NCBI RefSeq assembly: GCF_010500955.1 | Contig: NZ_QVMJ01000007.1 | Coordinates: forward strand, 62,001 to 126,000 | Source: Bacteroides sp. 519 | GTDB lineage: Bacteria > Bacteroidota > Bacteroidia > Bacteroidales > Bacteroidaceae | Reading direction: 5' to 3' | DNA length: 64,000 bases | Shown here: piece by piece, positions 10,840 through 19,881 of the stretch | Position numbering within the stretch: position 1 is the first letter of the stretch | Layout: every line of letters starts with the position of its first letter | Program-made: the position numbers and the translations under genes | Notes under the pieces: model-generated | Databases searched by the model: none | Seen by the model: the letters and a program-made list of their open reading frames with translations, nothing else | Told to the model about the DNA's origin: nothing

Positions 10840-10941
10840 ATTTCAATTCCAATCTGATTTGAACCAAATATGAATAAAGCGAAGCGATAACTCCTTCCAT
10901 TCTACAATAATAAATAAACTCTTTAAAATTTTAGAAGAACC

Positions 10942-12753
10942 ATGAAGAAAAAAACTTTTTTGTTACTTGTATTAACGTTAACTACCACAATCTCTTTTGC
11001 CCAGTGGAAACCGGCAGGAGATAAAATTAAAACCAAATGGGCCGAAGAAATTAATCCTAACAACGTACTTCCCGAATATCCACGCCCTATTATGGAAAGA
11101 AACCAATGGCAAAACCTGAATGGTTTATGGGATTATGCCATTCTGCCACTTGGCGAAAAAGAGCCAAACAACTTTGATGGCAAAATACTGGTACCTTTTG
11201 CAGTAGAATCAAGTCTTTCGGGTGTACAAAAAGAACTGGGAAAAGAAAAAGAGTTATGGTATAAACGTACGTTTACTGTACCATCGAACTGGCGCGGAAA
11301 AAATATTCTGTTGCACTTTGGGGCTGTAGACTGGAAAGCAGACATTTATTTGAATGATGTAAAGATTGGATCGCACACTGGTGGATTTACTCCTTTTTCG
11401 TTCGATATAACTTCATTCCTAACCTCGGGAAACCAAAAACTGGTTGTAAAAGTATGGGATCCAACCAGTCAAAGCGATATACCACGCGGCAAACAGGTTA
11501 CCAACCCAGAAGGTATATGGTATACCCCAGTATCTGGTATTTGGCAAACAGTATGGTTAGAACCAGTTAGCCCTAAGCATATTTCGCATATCAACTCTAT
11601 ACCAAACATCGACAGCAATAGTTTAAAGGTAGAAGTACAAACCGAAAATACAACTTCGTCGGATTTGGTATTGGTTGAAATTAAAGACAACAACAAAGTA
11701 ATTGCATCGGCAAAGAGTGTAGCAGGTCAAACCCTCGATCTTCATGTGCCGGCTGCTAAATTATGGACTCCCGATTCTCCTTTCTTGTATGATGTTACTG
11801 TTAGCTTACTAGAAAAAGGTAAAACGGTAGACAAGGTAGAAAGTTATGCAGCTATGCGTAAGATTTCTAAACGTAAAGATGCTGATGGCGTTGTTAGAAT
11901 GCAACTCAACAATGAAGATTGTTTCCATTTTGGTCCACTCGACCAAGGTTGGTGGCCCGATGGACTCTATACAGCTCCTACCGATGAAGCTTTAAAATAC
12001 GACATTATCAAAACAAAGGATTTTGGTTACAATATGATTCGTAAACATGTAAAGGTTGAACCTGCACGTTGGTACACACATTGCGACCGTTTGGGTATTC
12101 TTGTTTGGCAGGATATGCCTAACGGAGGACCATCGCCACAGTGGCAGATGCACCAATACTTCGACGGAAAAGAGGCTGTACGTAGCATTGAGTCCGAAAA
12201 TAATTTCCGGAAAGAATGGAAAGAGATTATGGATTACCTGAAACCTTATCCTTCTATCGCTGTGTGGGTTCCTTTCAATGAAGCATGGGGACAGTTTAAA
12301 ACTGTAGAAATTGTTGAATGGACAAAATATTACGATCCTTCGCGATTGGTTAATCCTTCGAGCGGTGGTAACCATTATAAAACCGGCGATATACTGGATT
12401 ATCACAAATATCCGGCACCCGAAATGATGATGTACGATCCTGAAAGAGCAACTGTTATTGGCGAATATGGTGGTATTGGATTACCTATGCAAGGACATTT
12501 ATGGCAAACCGATCGCAATTGGGGATATACTCAATTCAAAACTCCTCAGGAAGTTACAACCGAATATGTTAAGTATGTAGATATGCTTATGAAATTAATC
12601 CCCAGAGGCATATCGGCAGCTGTTTATACACAAACCACCGATGTGGAAGGTGAAGTAAACGGATTAATAACCTACGATAGAAAAGCTATTAAGGTAATTG
12701 AAAGTGAGGTAAAAAGAGCCAATGAGAGAGTTTGCAGATCGTTGAATAAATAA
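10942..12753 (+). CDS. Glycoside hydrolase family 2 enzyme (exported)
   Basis: 603 residues. It opens with a signal peptide ending TTTISFAQ. There follow a GH2 sugar-binding jelly-roll (RNQWQNLNGLWDYAILP, LHFGAVDWKADIYLNDV), an immunoglobulin-like beta-sandwich, and a TIM barrel. In the barrel, FNEAWGQF holds the expected Asn-Glu acid/base pair and VIGEYGGIG the expected nucleophile Glu. The family includes beta-galactosidases, beta-glucuronidases and beta-mannosidases; the sequence alone does not decide which. It lies on the same strand as the GH76 gene and probably belongs to the same utilisation locus. Confidence 0.9.
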   Translation: MKKKTFLLLVLTLTTTISFAQWKPAGDKIKTKWAEEINPNNVLPEYPRPIMERNQWQNLNGLWDYAILPLGEKEPNNFDGKILVPFAVESSLSGVQKELGKEKELWYKRTFTVPSNWRGKNILLHFGAVDWKADIYLNDVKIGSHTGGFTPFSFDITSFLTSGNQKLVVKVWDPTSQSDIPRGKQVTNPEGIWYTPVSGIWQTVWLEPVSPKHISHINSIPNIDSNSLKVEVQTENTTSSDLVLVEIKDNNKVIASAKSVAGQTLDLHVPAAKLWTPDSPFLYDVTVSLLEKGKTVDKVESYAAMRKISKRKDADGVVRMQLNNEDCFHFGPLDQGWWPDGLYTAPTDEALKYDIIKTKDFGYNMIRKHVKVEPARWYTHCDRLGILVWQDMPNGGPSPQWQMHQYFDGKEAVRSIESENNFRKEWKEIMDYLKPYPSIAVWVPFNEAWGQFKTVEIVEWTKYYDPSRLVNPSSGGNHYKTGDILDYHKYPAPEMMMYDPERATVIGEYGGIGLPMQGHLWQTDRNWGYTQFKTPQEVTTEYVKYVDMLMKLIPRGISAAVYTQTTDVEGEVNGLITYDRKAIKVIESEVKRANERVCRSLNK

Positions 12754-12783
12754 ACGCTGATCGTTGTTGGTAGAAAGCCAACA

Positions 12784-12958
12784 GTTTCACAGTAGGAAAC
12801 CAACGGTTTCATGGTAGGAAACTACTAGTTTCACGGTAGGAAACCAACAGTTTCCTATATAGGAAACTACTAGTTTTCTACGTATGAAACTGTTGGTTTT
12901 CTATATATGAAACTACTTGTTTCACTGTACAAAACAAGAATGAAACTAGTTGTTTCAT
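12784..12958. repeat. Array of seven 22-23-bp dyads (GTTTC...GAAAC)
   Basis: Seven short palindromic units start at 12784, 12806, 12828, 12850, 12873, 12896 and 12919, with spacing 22, 22, 22, 23, 23, 23. Each is GTTTC or GTTTTC, 7-9 nt, then GAAAC or a close variant; the unit at 12850 is a perfect 18-bp palindrome. The short linkers alternate between a CAAC type and a TACTA type. The seventh unit is degenerate, and a trailing inverted unit ends near 12956. This is not a CRISPR array, because the linkers are only about 5 nt. Confidence 0.85.
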
Positions 12959-12967
12959 GCGCATCTC

Positions 12968-13073
12968 GCGTGCTGGCAATGCTGTAATGATATTTGCCAG
13001 CACACTTTGCCAGCACGCTTTAATAATCTATTAATCAAATAGATAAGTGGCGGTGTGCTGGCAGTGCTGGCAA
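12968..13073. repeat. Cluster of TGCTGGCA inverted and direct repeats
   Basis: GCGTGCTGGCA at 12968-12978 is the exact reverse complement of TGCCAGCACGC at 13008-13018. A further TGCCAGCA lies at 12995-13002, and two direct TGCTGGCA copies lie at 13056-13063 and 13065-13072. That makes five copies within about 105 bp. No coding frame covers them. Function unknown. Confidence 0.75.
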
Positions 13074-13093
13074 ATTTCAGTTTTTAAACTTCT

Positions 13094-13213
13094 AGGAGGT
13101 GAAATACAATGTAGGATTTCCTGATGTGTTCTGCATGAAATAATACATTGCAAACCATCATCAGGGGACCATCAGACTATCAGGGGACCCACAAGGGATC
13201 CCCCTACATTGTA
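13094..13213. repeat. Imperfect inverted repeat around a direct-repeat core
   Basis: TACAATGTAGG at 13105-13115 pairs exactly with CCTACATTGTA at 13203-13213, and the flanks continue the pairing imperfectly (AGGAGGTGAAA against a region with TACCTCACT). The interior holds repeats of ATCAGGGGACC near 13160-13190. The whole could fold as a long stem with a branched head. Confidence 0.6.
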
Positions 13214-13219
13214 TATATA

Positions 13220-13290
13220 CCTCACTTTATCTCCTTTACCTCTCCTCTACCTCACTTTACCTCTACCTCACTTTACCTCCTTCCCTTCCC
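13220..13290. repeat. Polypyrimidine tract with CCTCACTTTA repeats
   Basis: About 70 bp made almost only of C and T on the plus strand, with exact CCTCACTTTA copies at 13220, 13250 and 13266 and partial copies between them. It separates the repeat block from the sppA operon. Such purine/pyrimidine tracts can form unusual DNA structures; no function is evident. Confidence 0.75.
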
Positions 13291-13345
13291 AAATTTTGAA
13301 TAAAAAAACATTTAGTGTGTGATATTTCCAAAAACAGAGCGACAT

Positions 13346-13402
13346 ATGAAGAAAATATTAATTCTATTACTATCTTTGCTAACCTGTCGTGGGTTTGCCT
13401 AA
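13346..13402 (+). other. 18-codon frame resembling an isolated signal peptide
   Basis: ATG at 13346 opens a frame of 18 codons (MKKILILLLSLLTCRGFA) that stops at 13400-13402, 14 nt before the sppA start. It has a lysine n-region and a leucine-rich core, like a bare secretion signal. It may be a remnant of a lost exported protein or a leader peptide; it also overlaps a TATCTTTG -7-like element at 13370-13377. Confidence 0.3.
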
Positions 13403-13416
13403 AAAACAAATAAAAA

Positions 13417-15183
13417 ATGAAAGATTTTCTTAAGTACACACTAGCTACAATAACCGGCATCGTTTTATCCGGCGTAGTAATCTTTATCATCGGGATCTTT
13501 ACCGTAGTAGGTATGCTATCAAATACCAATACCGAAACTGTAGTAAGCAAAAACTCGGTTATGATGTTAAACCTCAATGGTATGCTGTCCGAACGTTCTG
13601 TCGACATTCCTTTTGCCGAACTTCTGGGACAGGATGTTTCCTATGGTTTAGACGATGTTCTTGCATCAATTAAAAAGGCCAAAGAACACGATGACATCAA
13701 AGGAATTTATATTCAGGCCAATGCATTAGGTGCATCCTTTGCATCTTTGCAGGAAATACGCGACGCACTTGTCGATTTTAAAACGTCGGGTAAGTTTATT
13801 ATTGCTTATGCCGATACTTATACCCAAAGACTGTACTATCTTTCGAGTGTTGCCGATGAAGTATTATTAAATCCGAAAGGCGCCATTGAGTGGAGAGGTA
13901 TAGCATCGCATCCGGTTTTCTATAAAAACCTGTTAGATAAGATAGGGGTAGAAATGGAAATATTTAAAGTAGGTACATACAAATCGGCTGTTGAACCTTA
14001 TATAAATACAGAAATGAGCGATGCAAACCGCGAACAGGTAACAGTATATATCAATTCTGTTTGGGATGAATTGCTGGACGATGTTTCTGCATCAAGAAAC
14101 ATATCGAAAGACGATTTGAACATGATTGCCGACAAGATGTTAATTTTTCATGCAGCCGAAGAAAACATTAGATATGGTTTAGCCGATACATTGATCTATA
14201 AAAACAATGTTCGTGATTACCTGAAAACAAAAGTTGGTATTGATAAAGATACACGCTTAAACCTGCTCACCCTCGAAGACATGGTCAACGTTAAACGCAA
14301 TGTTCCTAAAGATAACAGTGGAAATATTGTAGCAGTATACTATGCCTTTGGTGGTATTGATATGGGCGATTCATCACCCGGTTCCGAAGAAGGTATTGTT
14401 TCATCAAAAGTTATCCACGATTTACGCAAACTTAAAGAAAACGAAAATGTAAAAGCTGTTGTTTTGCGTGTTAATTCGGGAGGAGGAAGTGCTTACGGTT
14501 CCGAACAAATATGGCATGCAGTAAGAGAACTCAAAGCCGAAAAACCAGTTATCGTTTCAATGGGTGATTATGCTGCATCGGGTGGCTACTATATATCGTG
14601 TGATGCCGATTACATTGTTGCCGAACCTACTACACTAACCGGTTCGATTGGAATTTTTGGTATGATACCTAATGTAGAAGGACTCACCAAGAAACTGGGT
14701 ATAGGGTTTGATGTGGTGAAAACAAACAAGTTTGCCGATTTTGGTGCAGTTGGCAGAGGATTGAATAACGACGAAAAAGTTTTGCTACAGAAATATGTAA
14801 ATGATGGATACGATTTATTCCTGACCCGTTGTGCCGAAGGACGAAATATGCCCAAAGAAGAATTGGCAAAATATGCCGAAGGTAGAGTATGGACAGGAGC
14901 TACAGCTAAAGATTTAGGTTTAGTAGATGAGTTGGGCGGACTGGATCGTGCTTTGGAAATAGCTATTGAAAGAGCTGAAATTGACAAATATACAGTGATG
15001 AGTTATCCTGAGAAAAAGAGTTTTTGGAATTCATTAATGGAAACAAGCTCTACAAACTATGTTGAAAGCCAGATCATGAAGAATAATCTGGGCGAGTATT
15101 ACAAACAATTCAGCATATTGAAGAATCTTAAAGATGTAGAATTTCTACAGGCAAGTATGCCGTACGACTTGAATATCAAATAA
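13417..15183 (+). CDS. sppA: Signal peptide peptidase SppA, 67-kDa type
   Basis: 588 residues with one N-terminal membrane segment (about 8-32) and two tandem S49 peptidase repeats, the long SppA architecture. The second half contains VLRVNSGGGSAYGSEQ and GDYAASGGYYISC; the Ser in AASGG is the expected nucleophile. The general-base Lys lies in the first repeat (around VGTYKSAVEPY). It degrades leftover signal peptides in the inner membrane. It is followed after 5 nt by lpxK, so it heads a four-gene operon with lpxK, the nucleoside phosphorylase and thiL. Confidence 0.95.
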   Translation: MKDFLKYTLATITGIVLSGVVIFIIGIFTVVGMLSNTNTETVVSKNSVMMLNLNGMLSERSVDIPFAELLGQDVSYGLDDVLASIKKAKEHDDIKGIYIQANALGASFASLQEIRDALVDFKTSGKFIIAYADTYTQRLYYLSSVADEVLLNPKGAIEWRGIASHPVFYKNLLDKIGVEMEIFKVGTYKSAVEPYINTEMSDANREQVTVYINSVWDELLDDVSASRNISKDDLNMIADKMLIFHAAEENIRYGLADTLIYKNNVRDYLKTKVGIDKDTRLNLLTLEDMVNVKRNVPKDNSGNIVAVYYAFGGIDMGDSSPGSEEGIVSSKVIHDLRKLKENENVKAVVLRVNSGGGSAYGSEQIWHAVRELKAEKPVIVSMGDYAASGGYYISCDADYIVAEPTTLTGSIGIFGMIPNVEGLTKKLGIGFDVVKTNKFADFGAVGRGLNNDEKVLLQKYVNDGYDLFLTRCAEGRNMPKEELAKYAEGRVWTGATAKDLGLVDELGGLDRALEIAIERAEIDKYTVMSYPEKKSFWNSLMETSSTNYVESQIMKNNLGEYYKQFSILKNLKDVEFLQASMPYDLNIK

Positions 15184-15188
15184 TATTA

Positions 15189-16304
15189 ATGGCAAACCAT
15201 CGTATTCAAATTAATAGGTGGCTGTACCCTCTGTCCTGGCTTTATGGCATGGGGGTGCGCTTTAGAAATAAACTCTTCGACTGGAAAATTTTCCGGTCGG
15301 AGAGTTTCGGCATTCCAGTAATTAATGTTGGAAACCTGGCAGTAGGCGGTACAGGAAAAACCCCTCATATTGAATACCTGGTTAAGATTCTTAAAAGCAA
15401 CAACGCTGTAGCCACTTTGAGTCGTGGATACAAACGAAAAACCAGCGGTTATGTTGTTGCCGACAGCACAAGTACGGCACGTACAATAGGCGATGAACCA
15501 TTCCAGATTAAATCAAAGTTTCCCGAAATAACAGTTGTAGTAGATGAAAAACGGGTCAGAGGAATTGAAAACCTGATGAAAAGAAAAGACCCGGCTGTGG
15601 ATGTGGTATTACTCGATGATGCCTTTCAGCATCGCCACGTAGAACCAGGAATGAATATACTACTGACAGACTATAATCGTCTTTTTTGTGAAGACACCCT
15701 CCTACCGGCTGGTCGGCTTCGTGAACCAGTGAAAGGAAAAAACCGTGCACATATAGTTATTGTAACCAAATGTCCGGATACAATTAAACCCTTCGACTTT
15801 AATATTGCAGCAAAGTGCCTCAATCTTTATCCGTATCAACAATTGTATTTCTCCAGAATTAAATACGGCGAATTAACACCGGTATTCAAGGAGATGAATG
15901 TTCGCGAACGTACCCTGGAGCAATTAACAAGAAAAGAGAATATACTCTTAATAACAGGTATCGTATCTACCGATGATATGAAAAAGAAGATTAGAAGGAA
16001 CAACCGCAACATTCACCATCTGTCGTTTGCCGACCATCATAACTTCAGCCACAAAGATATTAAACTGATTACAGATAAATACAATCAGTTAAAGTTGTTG
16101 AAAGAAGAAGTTATTATTATTACTACCGAAAAAGATGCTGCGCGATTTGTTTCTTTAAAAGGCCTCAGCGATGAATTGAAAGAACAGATGTATGCACTCC
16201 CCATTGAAATAGAGATATTACAAGATAAGCAGGATATATTTAACCAAAATATTACAGATTATGTTAGAAAAAATAAAAGAAACAGCCTCTTGGATAAAAA
16301 ATAA
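15189..16304 (+). CDS. lpxK: Tetraacyldisaccharide 4'-kinase
   Basis: 371 residues. It phosphorylates the 4' position of the lipid A disaccharide at the inner membrane. The Walker A motif is in VGNLAVGGTGKTPHIEYL (residues about 47-64), followed by the family's SRGYKRKTSGY and DEP stretches, and by VVLLDDAFQHRHV with the conserved Asp and His. The C-terminal part contains TTEKDAARF. Its last 44 nt overlap the start of the next gene in another frame, suggesting translational coupling. Confidence 0.95.
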   Translation: MANHRIQINRWLYPLSWLYGMGVRFRNKLFDWKIFRSESFGIPVINVGNLAVGGTGKTPHIEYLVKILKSNNAVATLSRGYKRKTSGYVVADSTSTARTIGDEPFQIKSKFPEITVVVDEKRVRGIENLMKRKDPAVDVVLLDDAFQHRHVEPGMNILLTDYNRLFCEDTLLPAGRLREPVKGKNRAHIVIVTKCPDTIKPFDFNIAAKCLNLYPYQQLYFSRIKYGELTPVFKEMNVRERTLEQLTRKENILLITGIVSTDDMKKKIRRNNRNIHHLSFADHHNFSHKDIKLITDKYNQLKLLKEEVIIITTEKDAARFVSLKGLSDELKEQMYALPIEIEILQDKQDIFNQNITDYVRKNKRNSLLDKK

Positions 16305-17067
16305 AATGCATACCAGTCCTGAAACAGCGATTATTCTGGGAACCGGATTGGGTAGTCTTGTAACCGAAATAACCGATAAGTATGAAATAAGTTACGAAGA
16401 TATTCCTAACTTTCCTGTTTCGACAGTAGAAGGTCATAGTGGCAAACTTATTTTTGGTAAGCTAGGCGAAAAAGACATCATGGCCATGCAGGGCCGTTTC
16501 CATTATTACGAAGGCTATTCAATGAAAGAAGTAACATTCCCTGTACGTGTTATGAAGGAGTTGGGTATTAAAACTCTTTTTGTATCGAACGCCAGCGGTG
16601 GTATGAATCCTGATTTCGAGATTGGCGATTTAATGATTATTACCGATCATATCAATCAGTTCCCCGAGCATCCTCTTCGTGGTAAGAACCTGTATGGCGA
16701 CCGCTTTCCCGACATGAGCGAGGCGTACTCTAAAGATCTGATTGCCAAAGCAAAAAGTATTGCTAAAGAAAAAGGTATCCGCGTGGTCGAAGGTGTTTAT
16801 GTTGGTACCCAAGGACCTACTTTCGAAACCCCATCCGAATACAAATTATTCCGTATCATGGGAGGCGATGCTGTTGGAATGTCTACTGTTCCCGAAGTAA
16901 TTGTTGCCAACCATTGCAAAATCAAAGTATTTGGTATGTCTATCATTACCGACCTCGGAGTTGAAGGTAAAATAGTTGAGGTATCGCACGAGGATGTACA
17001 AAAGGCTGCTAATGCAGTTCAACCTTTGATGACAAGCATTATGCGCGAACTAATAAACCGCTCTTAA
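16261..17067 (+). CDS. punA: Purine-nucleoside phosphorylase
   Basis: 268 residues, the length of trimeric purine nucleoside phosphorylases. It splits purine nucleosides with phosphate for base salvage. Motifs: IILGTGLGSLV (phosphate loop), VEGHSGKL, MQGRFHYYEGYSM, LFVSNASGGMNPDFEIGD and GGDAVGMSTVPE. The ATG at 16261 overlaps lpxK by 44 nt; an internal ATG at 16306, just after the lpxK stop, would shorten the protein by 15 residues and is a plausible alternative start. Confidence 0.93.
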   Translation: MLEKIKETASWIKNKMHTSPETAIILGTGLGSLVTEITDKYEISYEDIPNFPVSTVEGHSGKLIFGKLGEKDIMAMQGRFHYYEGYSMKEVTFPVRVMKELGIKTLFVSNASGGMNPDFEIGDLMIITDHINQFPEHPLRGKNLYGDRFPDMSEAYSKDLIAKAKSIAKEKGIRVVEGVYVGTQGPTFETPSEYKLFRIMGGDAVGMSTVPEVIVANHCKIKVFGMSIITDLGVEGKIVEVSHEDVQKAANAVQPLMTSIMRELINRS

Positions 17068-17074
17068 TTATAAT

Positions 17075-18109
17075 ATGAGAACAGAAATAGCTACACTTGG
17101 TGAGTTCGGTCTTATCCGCCGGCTCACCAATGATATAAAGTTGCAGAACGACTCCAGCAAATATGGTGTTGGAGATGATGCTGCGGTACTCTCCTATCCG
17201 GATAAAGAAATACTCGTCAGCACCGACTTGCTGATGGAGGGTGTTCATTTCGATTTGACCTATACTCCTTTAAAGCACTTAGGTTACAAATCGGCCATTG
17301 TGAACTTCTCGGACATTTACGCCATGAATGGTACTCCCCGTCAGATTACTGTATCTGTTGCACTCTCCAAACGCTTTTCTATTGAAGATATTGAAGAGTT
17401 CTATTCTGGAATACGCCTGGCATGCCAACTTCATAATGTCGATATCATTGGTGGCGATACCAGTGCATCTTTAACCGGCCTTGCCATCAGCATAACATGC
17501 ATTGGCGATGCAGATAAAGATAAAATTGTTTATCGCAACGGAGCAAAAGATACCGATTTAATATGTGTAACAGGCGATTTAGGTGCTGCCTATATGGGTT
17601 TGCAACTTCTGGAACGTGAGAAATCGGTATTCAAAGGCGAAGAAGATATTCAACCGGACTTTACCGGCAAGGAATATCTATTAGAACGTCAGCTGAAGCC
17701 CGAAGCCCGTAAGGATATCATCTGCAAGTTGGCCGAAGCAAATATTCTGCCTACTTCAATGATGGATATCTCGGATGGTCTTTCGTCTGAGCTGCTTCAT
17801 ATTTGTACACAAAGCGATGTTGGTTGTCGTATTTACGAGGAACATATTCCCATTGATTATGAAACTGCTGTAATGGCAGAGGAGTTCAATATGAATCTCA
17901 CAACTTGTGCCTTGAACGGAGGTGAAGATTACGAACTTCTATTCACTGTTCCTATTGCTGATCATGAAAAAATGAAGGAGATTGAGGGTGTTAAACTTAT
18001 CGGACATATAACCAAAAAGGATTTGGGCTGTGCACTTATTACCCGCGATGGCCAAGAGTTCGAGCTAAAGGCACAAGGATGGAATTCTTTACAAGAAGAA
18101 AAAAAGTAG
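17075..18109 (+). CDS. thiL: Thiamine-monophosphate kinase
   Basis: 344 residues. It makes thiamine diphosphate from thiamine monophosphate. N-terminal GEFGLIRRL and GVGDDAAVLSYPDKEILVSTDLLMEGVHFDL carry the Asp-rich magnesium/ATP site of the PurM/ThiL family; later come GGDTSAS, DISDGLSSEL and NGGEDYELLF. It begins 7 nt after the nucleoside phosphorylase stop and ends the chromosomal operon just before tRNA-Phe. Confidence 0.95.
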   Translation: MRTEIATLGEFGLIRRLTNDIKLQNDSSKYGVGDDAAVLSYPDKEILVSTDLLMEGVHFDLTYTPLKHLGYKSAIVNFSDIYAMNGTPRQITVSVALSKRFSIEDIEEFYSGIRLACQLHNVDIIGGDTSASLTGLAISITCIGDADKDKIVYRNGAKDTDLICVTGDLGAAYMGLQLLEREKSVFKGEEDIQPDFTGKEYLLERQLKPEARKDIICKLAEANILPTSMMDISDGLSSELLHICTQSDVGCRIYEEHIPIDYETAVMAEEFNMNLTTCALNGGEDYELLFTVPIADHEKMKEIEGVKLIGHITKKDLGCALITRDGQEFELKAQGWNSLQEEKK

Positions 18110-18140
18110 TATTTGTTTAGGTTATATAAAAAAATACTCC

Positions 18141-18148
18141 TATCTTTG
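18141..18148 (+). promoter_or_regulatory. -7 element of the tRNA-Phe promoter
   Basis: TATCTTTG matches the Bacteroidetes -7 consensus TAnnTTTG, 17 nt before the tRNA. A TTTG at 18112-18115 is 25 nt upstream, longer than the usual 19-21 nt. Confidence 0.55.
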
Positions 18149-18165
18149 CATCCGCAAACGGTTAA

Positions 18166-18238
18166 GGTGCCATAGCTCAGTTGGTAGAGCAAAGGACTGA
18201 AAATCCTTGTGTCCCCGGTTCGATTCCTGGTGGCACCA
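18166..18238 (+). tRNA. tRNA-Phe (anticodon GAA)
   Basis: The acceptor arm GGTGCCA (18166-18172) pairs with TGGCACC (18231-18237), followed by A73. D-arm AGCTCAGTTGGTAGAGC, an anticodon loop CTGAAAA giving GAA, and the T-arm GGTTCGATTCC are all present. CCA is not encoded. A tyrosine integrase gene starts 254 nt downstream, so the tRNA 3' end is a candidate attachment site for the mobile island. I did not see a second copy of the tRNA 3' end in the window. Confidence 0.97.
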
Positions 18239-18263
18239 CTTAAGAAGAGTAGCAAAACGAAGC

Positions 18264-18300
18264 AAATCCCTGAAACATAGACAGTTTCAGGGATTTTTCT
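18264..18300 (+). terminator. Terminator after tRNA-Phe
   Basis: AAATCCCTGAAAC (18264-18276) pairs perfectly with GTTTCAGGGATTT (18284-18296) around a 7-nt loop and runs into a T-rich tail (18294-18304). Confidence 0.85.
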
Positions 18301-18491
18301 TTTTTGGACAACCCCGCGAAAATGGCAAAAAATGGCCATTTATAGAACATTTCTCTTTGTTCATTCATATGCTTTTTATTTCGGCGAAAAAAAGCAAACG
18401 AAACGGTATCTAATGTGCTGATTTGCCGAATTTTGCATACCGACAAACTCGTTTCATTTCCTTAATTTTGAACCATAAAAAAAGAGGTATT

Positions 18492-19718
18492 ATGAAGCAA
18501 GAAATGATGAATGTTCTGGTCTACATTATTAAGACCCGAAAATTGAGAAACGGAGAATGCCCTGTATTACTTAGGGTAACTATTGACGGGGTTTACAGCG
18601 ACATCCGTATTAACCGCAGCGTAAAAGAAGAAATCTGGGATGCAAAGTTAGGAATGTGCAGGGGAAAGAGCCGGGAAGCTAATGAGCTGAACGATTATAT
18701 CCGTAGCCTACATACCCGTCTGTATGAAATTCATCGGAATATGGTATTGCAGGATGAGTATTTTACTCCCGAAATCTTATTGAAAAAACTCTTTAATAAG
18801 GAAACAACGAAAACCGTCCTTACATTTTTCAAAGAGCATAACGAGGATTGCCGACGGCGCATTGGGCTGGATTATGCCTACTCCACCATTAACAGATACG
18901 ATAACTGTTATAAGTCCTTGCAAGTGGTAATAGAGAAAGAGTACGGAAAATCCGATATAACCTTTACCGAATTTACGTCCCAACTTATTCGGAAATATGA
19001 ACTATATCTGACAGTTGATAAAGGGCTAAGTCAGAATACGCTTGTCAGATATATGAAAGTCATTAAAAAGGTCAGCACCCTTGCTCTGGCGACCGGATTA
19101 TTGAAAAATGATCCCTTTGCAGGTATGAGATTCAAACAAGCTAAAACCAATCCGGTTTTCCTGACCAAAGAGGAGCTGGATATTATCACAACAAAAGAAT
19201 TTACCCTACCGAGAATAGCATTAGTACGGGATGTATTTGTGTTCTGTTGCTACACAGGATTAGCATTCGTAGATGTAAGCAACTTAAAAAAGGAACATAT
19301 CGTTTTAGACAACGAAGGTACTTACTGGATTCGTAAGTCGAGGGAGAAAACAGAAAATATGTGCGACATCCCGTTGCTTGACATTCCGTTGGAAATAATT
19401 CGCCGGTATGAGAATCATAGAATGTGTAAGTCAAAAGGTATTCTTCTTCCGGTTATGTGCAATCAGAAGATGAACTCGTACTTGAAGGAAATTACCGATT
19501 TCTGCGGGATTGACAAGGACGTTACCACGCACACAGCCCGCCATACTTTCGCCACGACTGTAACGCTTGCCAATGGTGTTGCACTTACAAATGTCGCTAA
19601 AATGCTGGGACATACCAGTACAAGAATGACGGAACATTATGCCAAAGTGCTTAATCACAACATCTATTCTGACATGAAAAAGGTTCAAAGCAAAATGAGT
19701 ATGAGCGATACCCTTTAA
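18492..19718 (+). CDS. Tyrosine recombinase (integrase of the mobile island)
   Basis: 408 residues from the ATG at 18492; an upstream in-frame ATG at 18423 would add a non-conserved extension. The order is an Arm-type N-terminus (NVLVYIIKTRKLRNGECPVLLRVTIDG), a SAM-like core-binding domain, and a catalytic domain with TARHTFAT (His/Arg), MLGHTS (His) and the nucleophile Tyr in TEHYAKV. The usual first catalytic Arg (TGLR) is Ala here (CYTGLAFVDVSNL). IntDOT of CTnDOT also lacks this Arg, as I recall. The gene sits 254 nt from tRNA-Phe and opens the island. Confidence 0.93.
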   Translation: MKQEMMNVLVYIIKTRKLRNGECPVLLRVTIDGVYSDIRINRSVKEEIWDAKLGMCRGKSREANELNDYIRSLHTRLYEIHRNMVLQDEYFTPEILLKKLFNKETTKTVLTFFKEHNEDCRRRIGLDYAYSTINRYDNCYKSLQVVIEKEYGKSDITFTEFTSQLIRKYELYLTVDKGLSQNTLVRYMKVIKKVSTLALATGLLKNDPFAGMRFKQAKTNPVFLTKEELDIITTKEFTLPRIALVRDVFVFCCYTGLAFVDVSNLKKEHIVLDNEGTYWIRKSREKTENMCDIPLLDIPLEIIRRYENHRMCKSKGILLPVMCNQKMNSYLKEITDFCGIDKDVTTHTARHTFATTVTLANGVALTNVAKMLGHTSTRMTEHYAKVLNHNIYSDMKKVQSKMSMSDTL

Positions 19719-19749
19719 GGAGAAAATTGCAAATTTAAAAGTAATACAG

Positions 19750-19779
19750 ACGGGCGAGAAATCGCCCGTTACTTTTTTA
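19750..19779 (+). terminator. Terminator of the integrase gene
   Basis: ACGGGCGA (19750-19757), a GAAA loop and TCGCCCGT (19762-19769) are followed by a run of six T, 32 nt after the integrase stop. Confidence 0.88.
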
Positions 19780-19855
19780 TGAATTTTATAGTGGTGAGAG
19801 AAAAAGCAAAAAGCCATTTAAACCTATTTGTATTCAACCCTTTTAAGCAAATCCG

Positions 19856-19863
19856 TATCTTTG
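19856..19863 (+). promoter_or_regulatory. -7 element for the HD-domain gene
   Basis: TATCTTTG fits TAnnTTTG and lies 18 nt before the start codon at 19882. A TTTG at 19827-19830 is 25 nt upstream, somewhat far for a -33 element. Confidence 0.5.
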
Positions 19864-19881
19864 CACTGAAGTATCAATAAT

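Noticed and set aside
12784-12958. Possible CRISPR array
   Set aside because: The units are short palindromes with linkers of about 5 nt that themselves repeat; there are no unique spacers and no cas genes.
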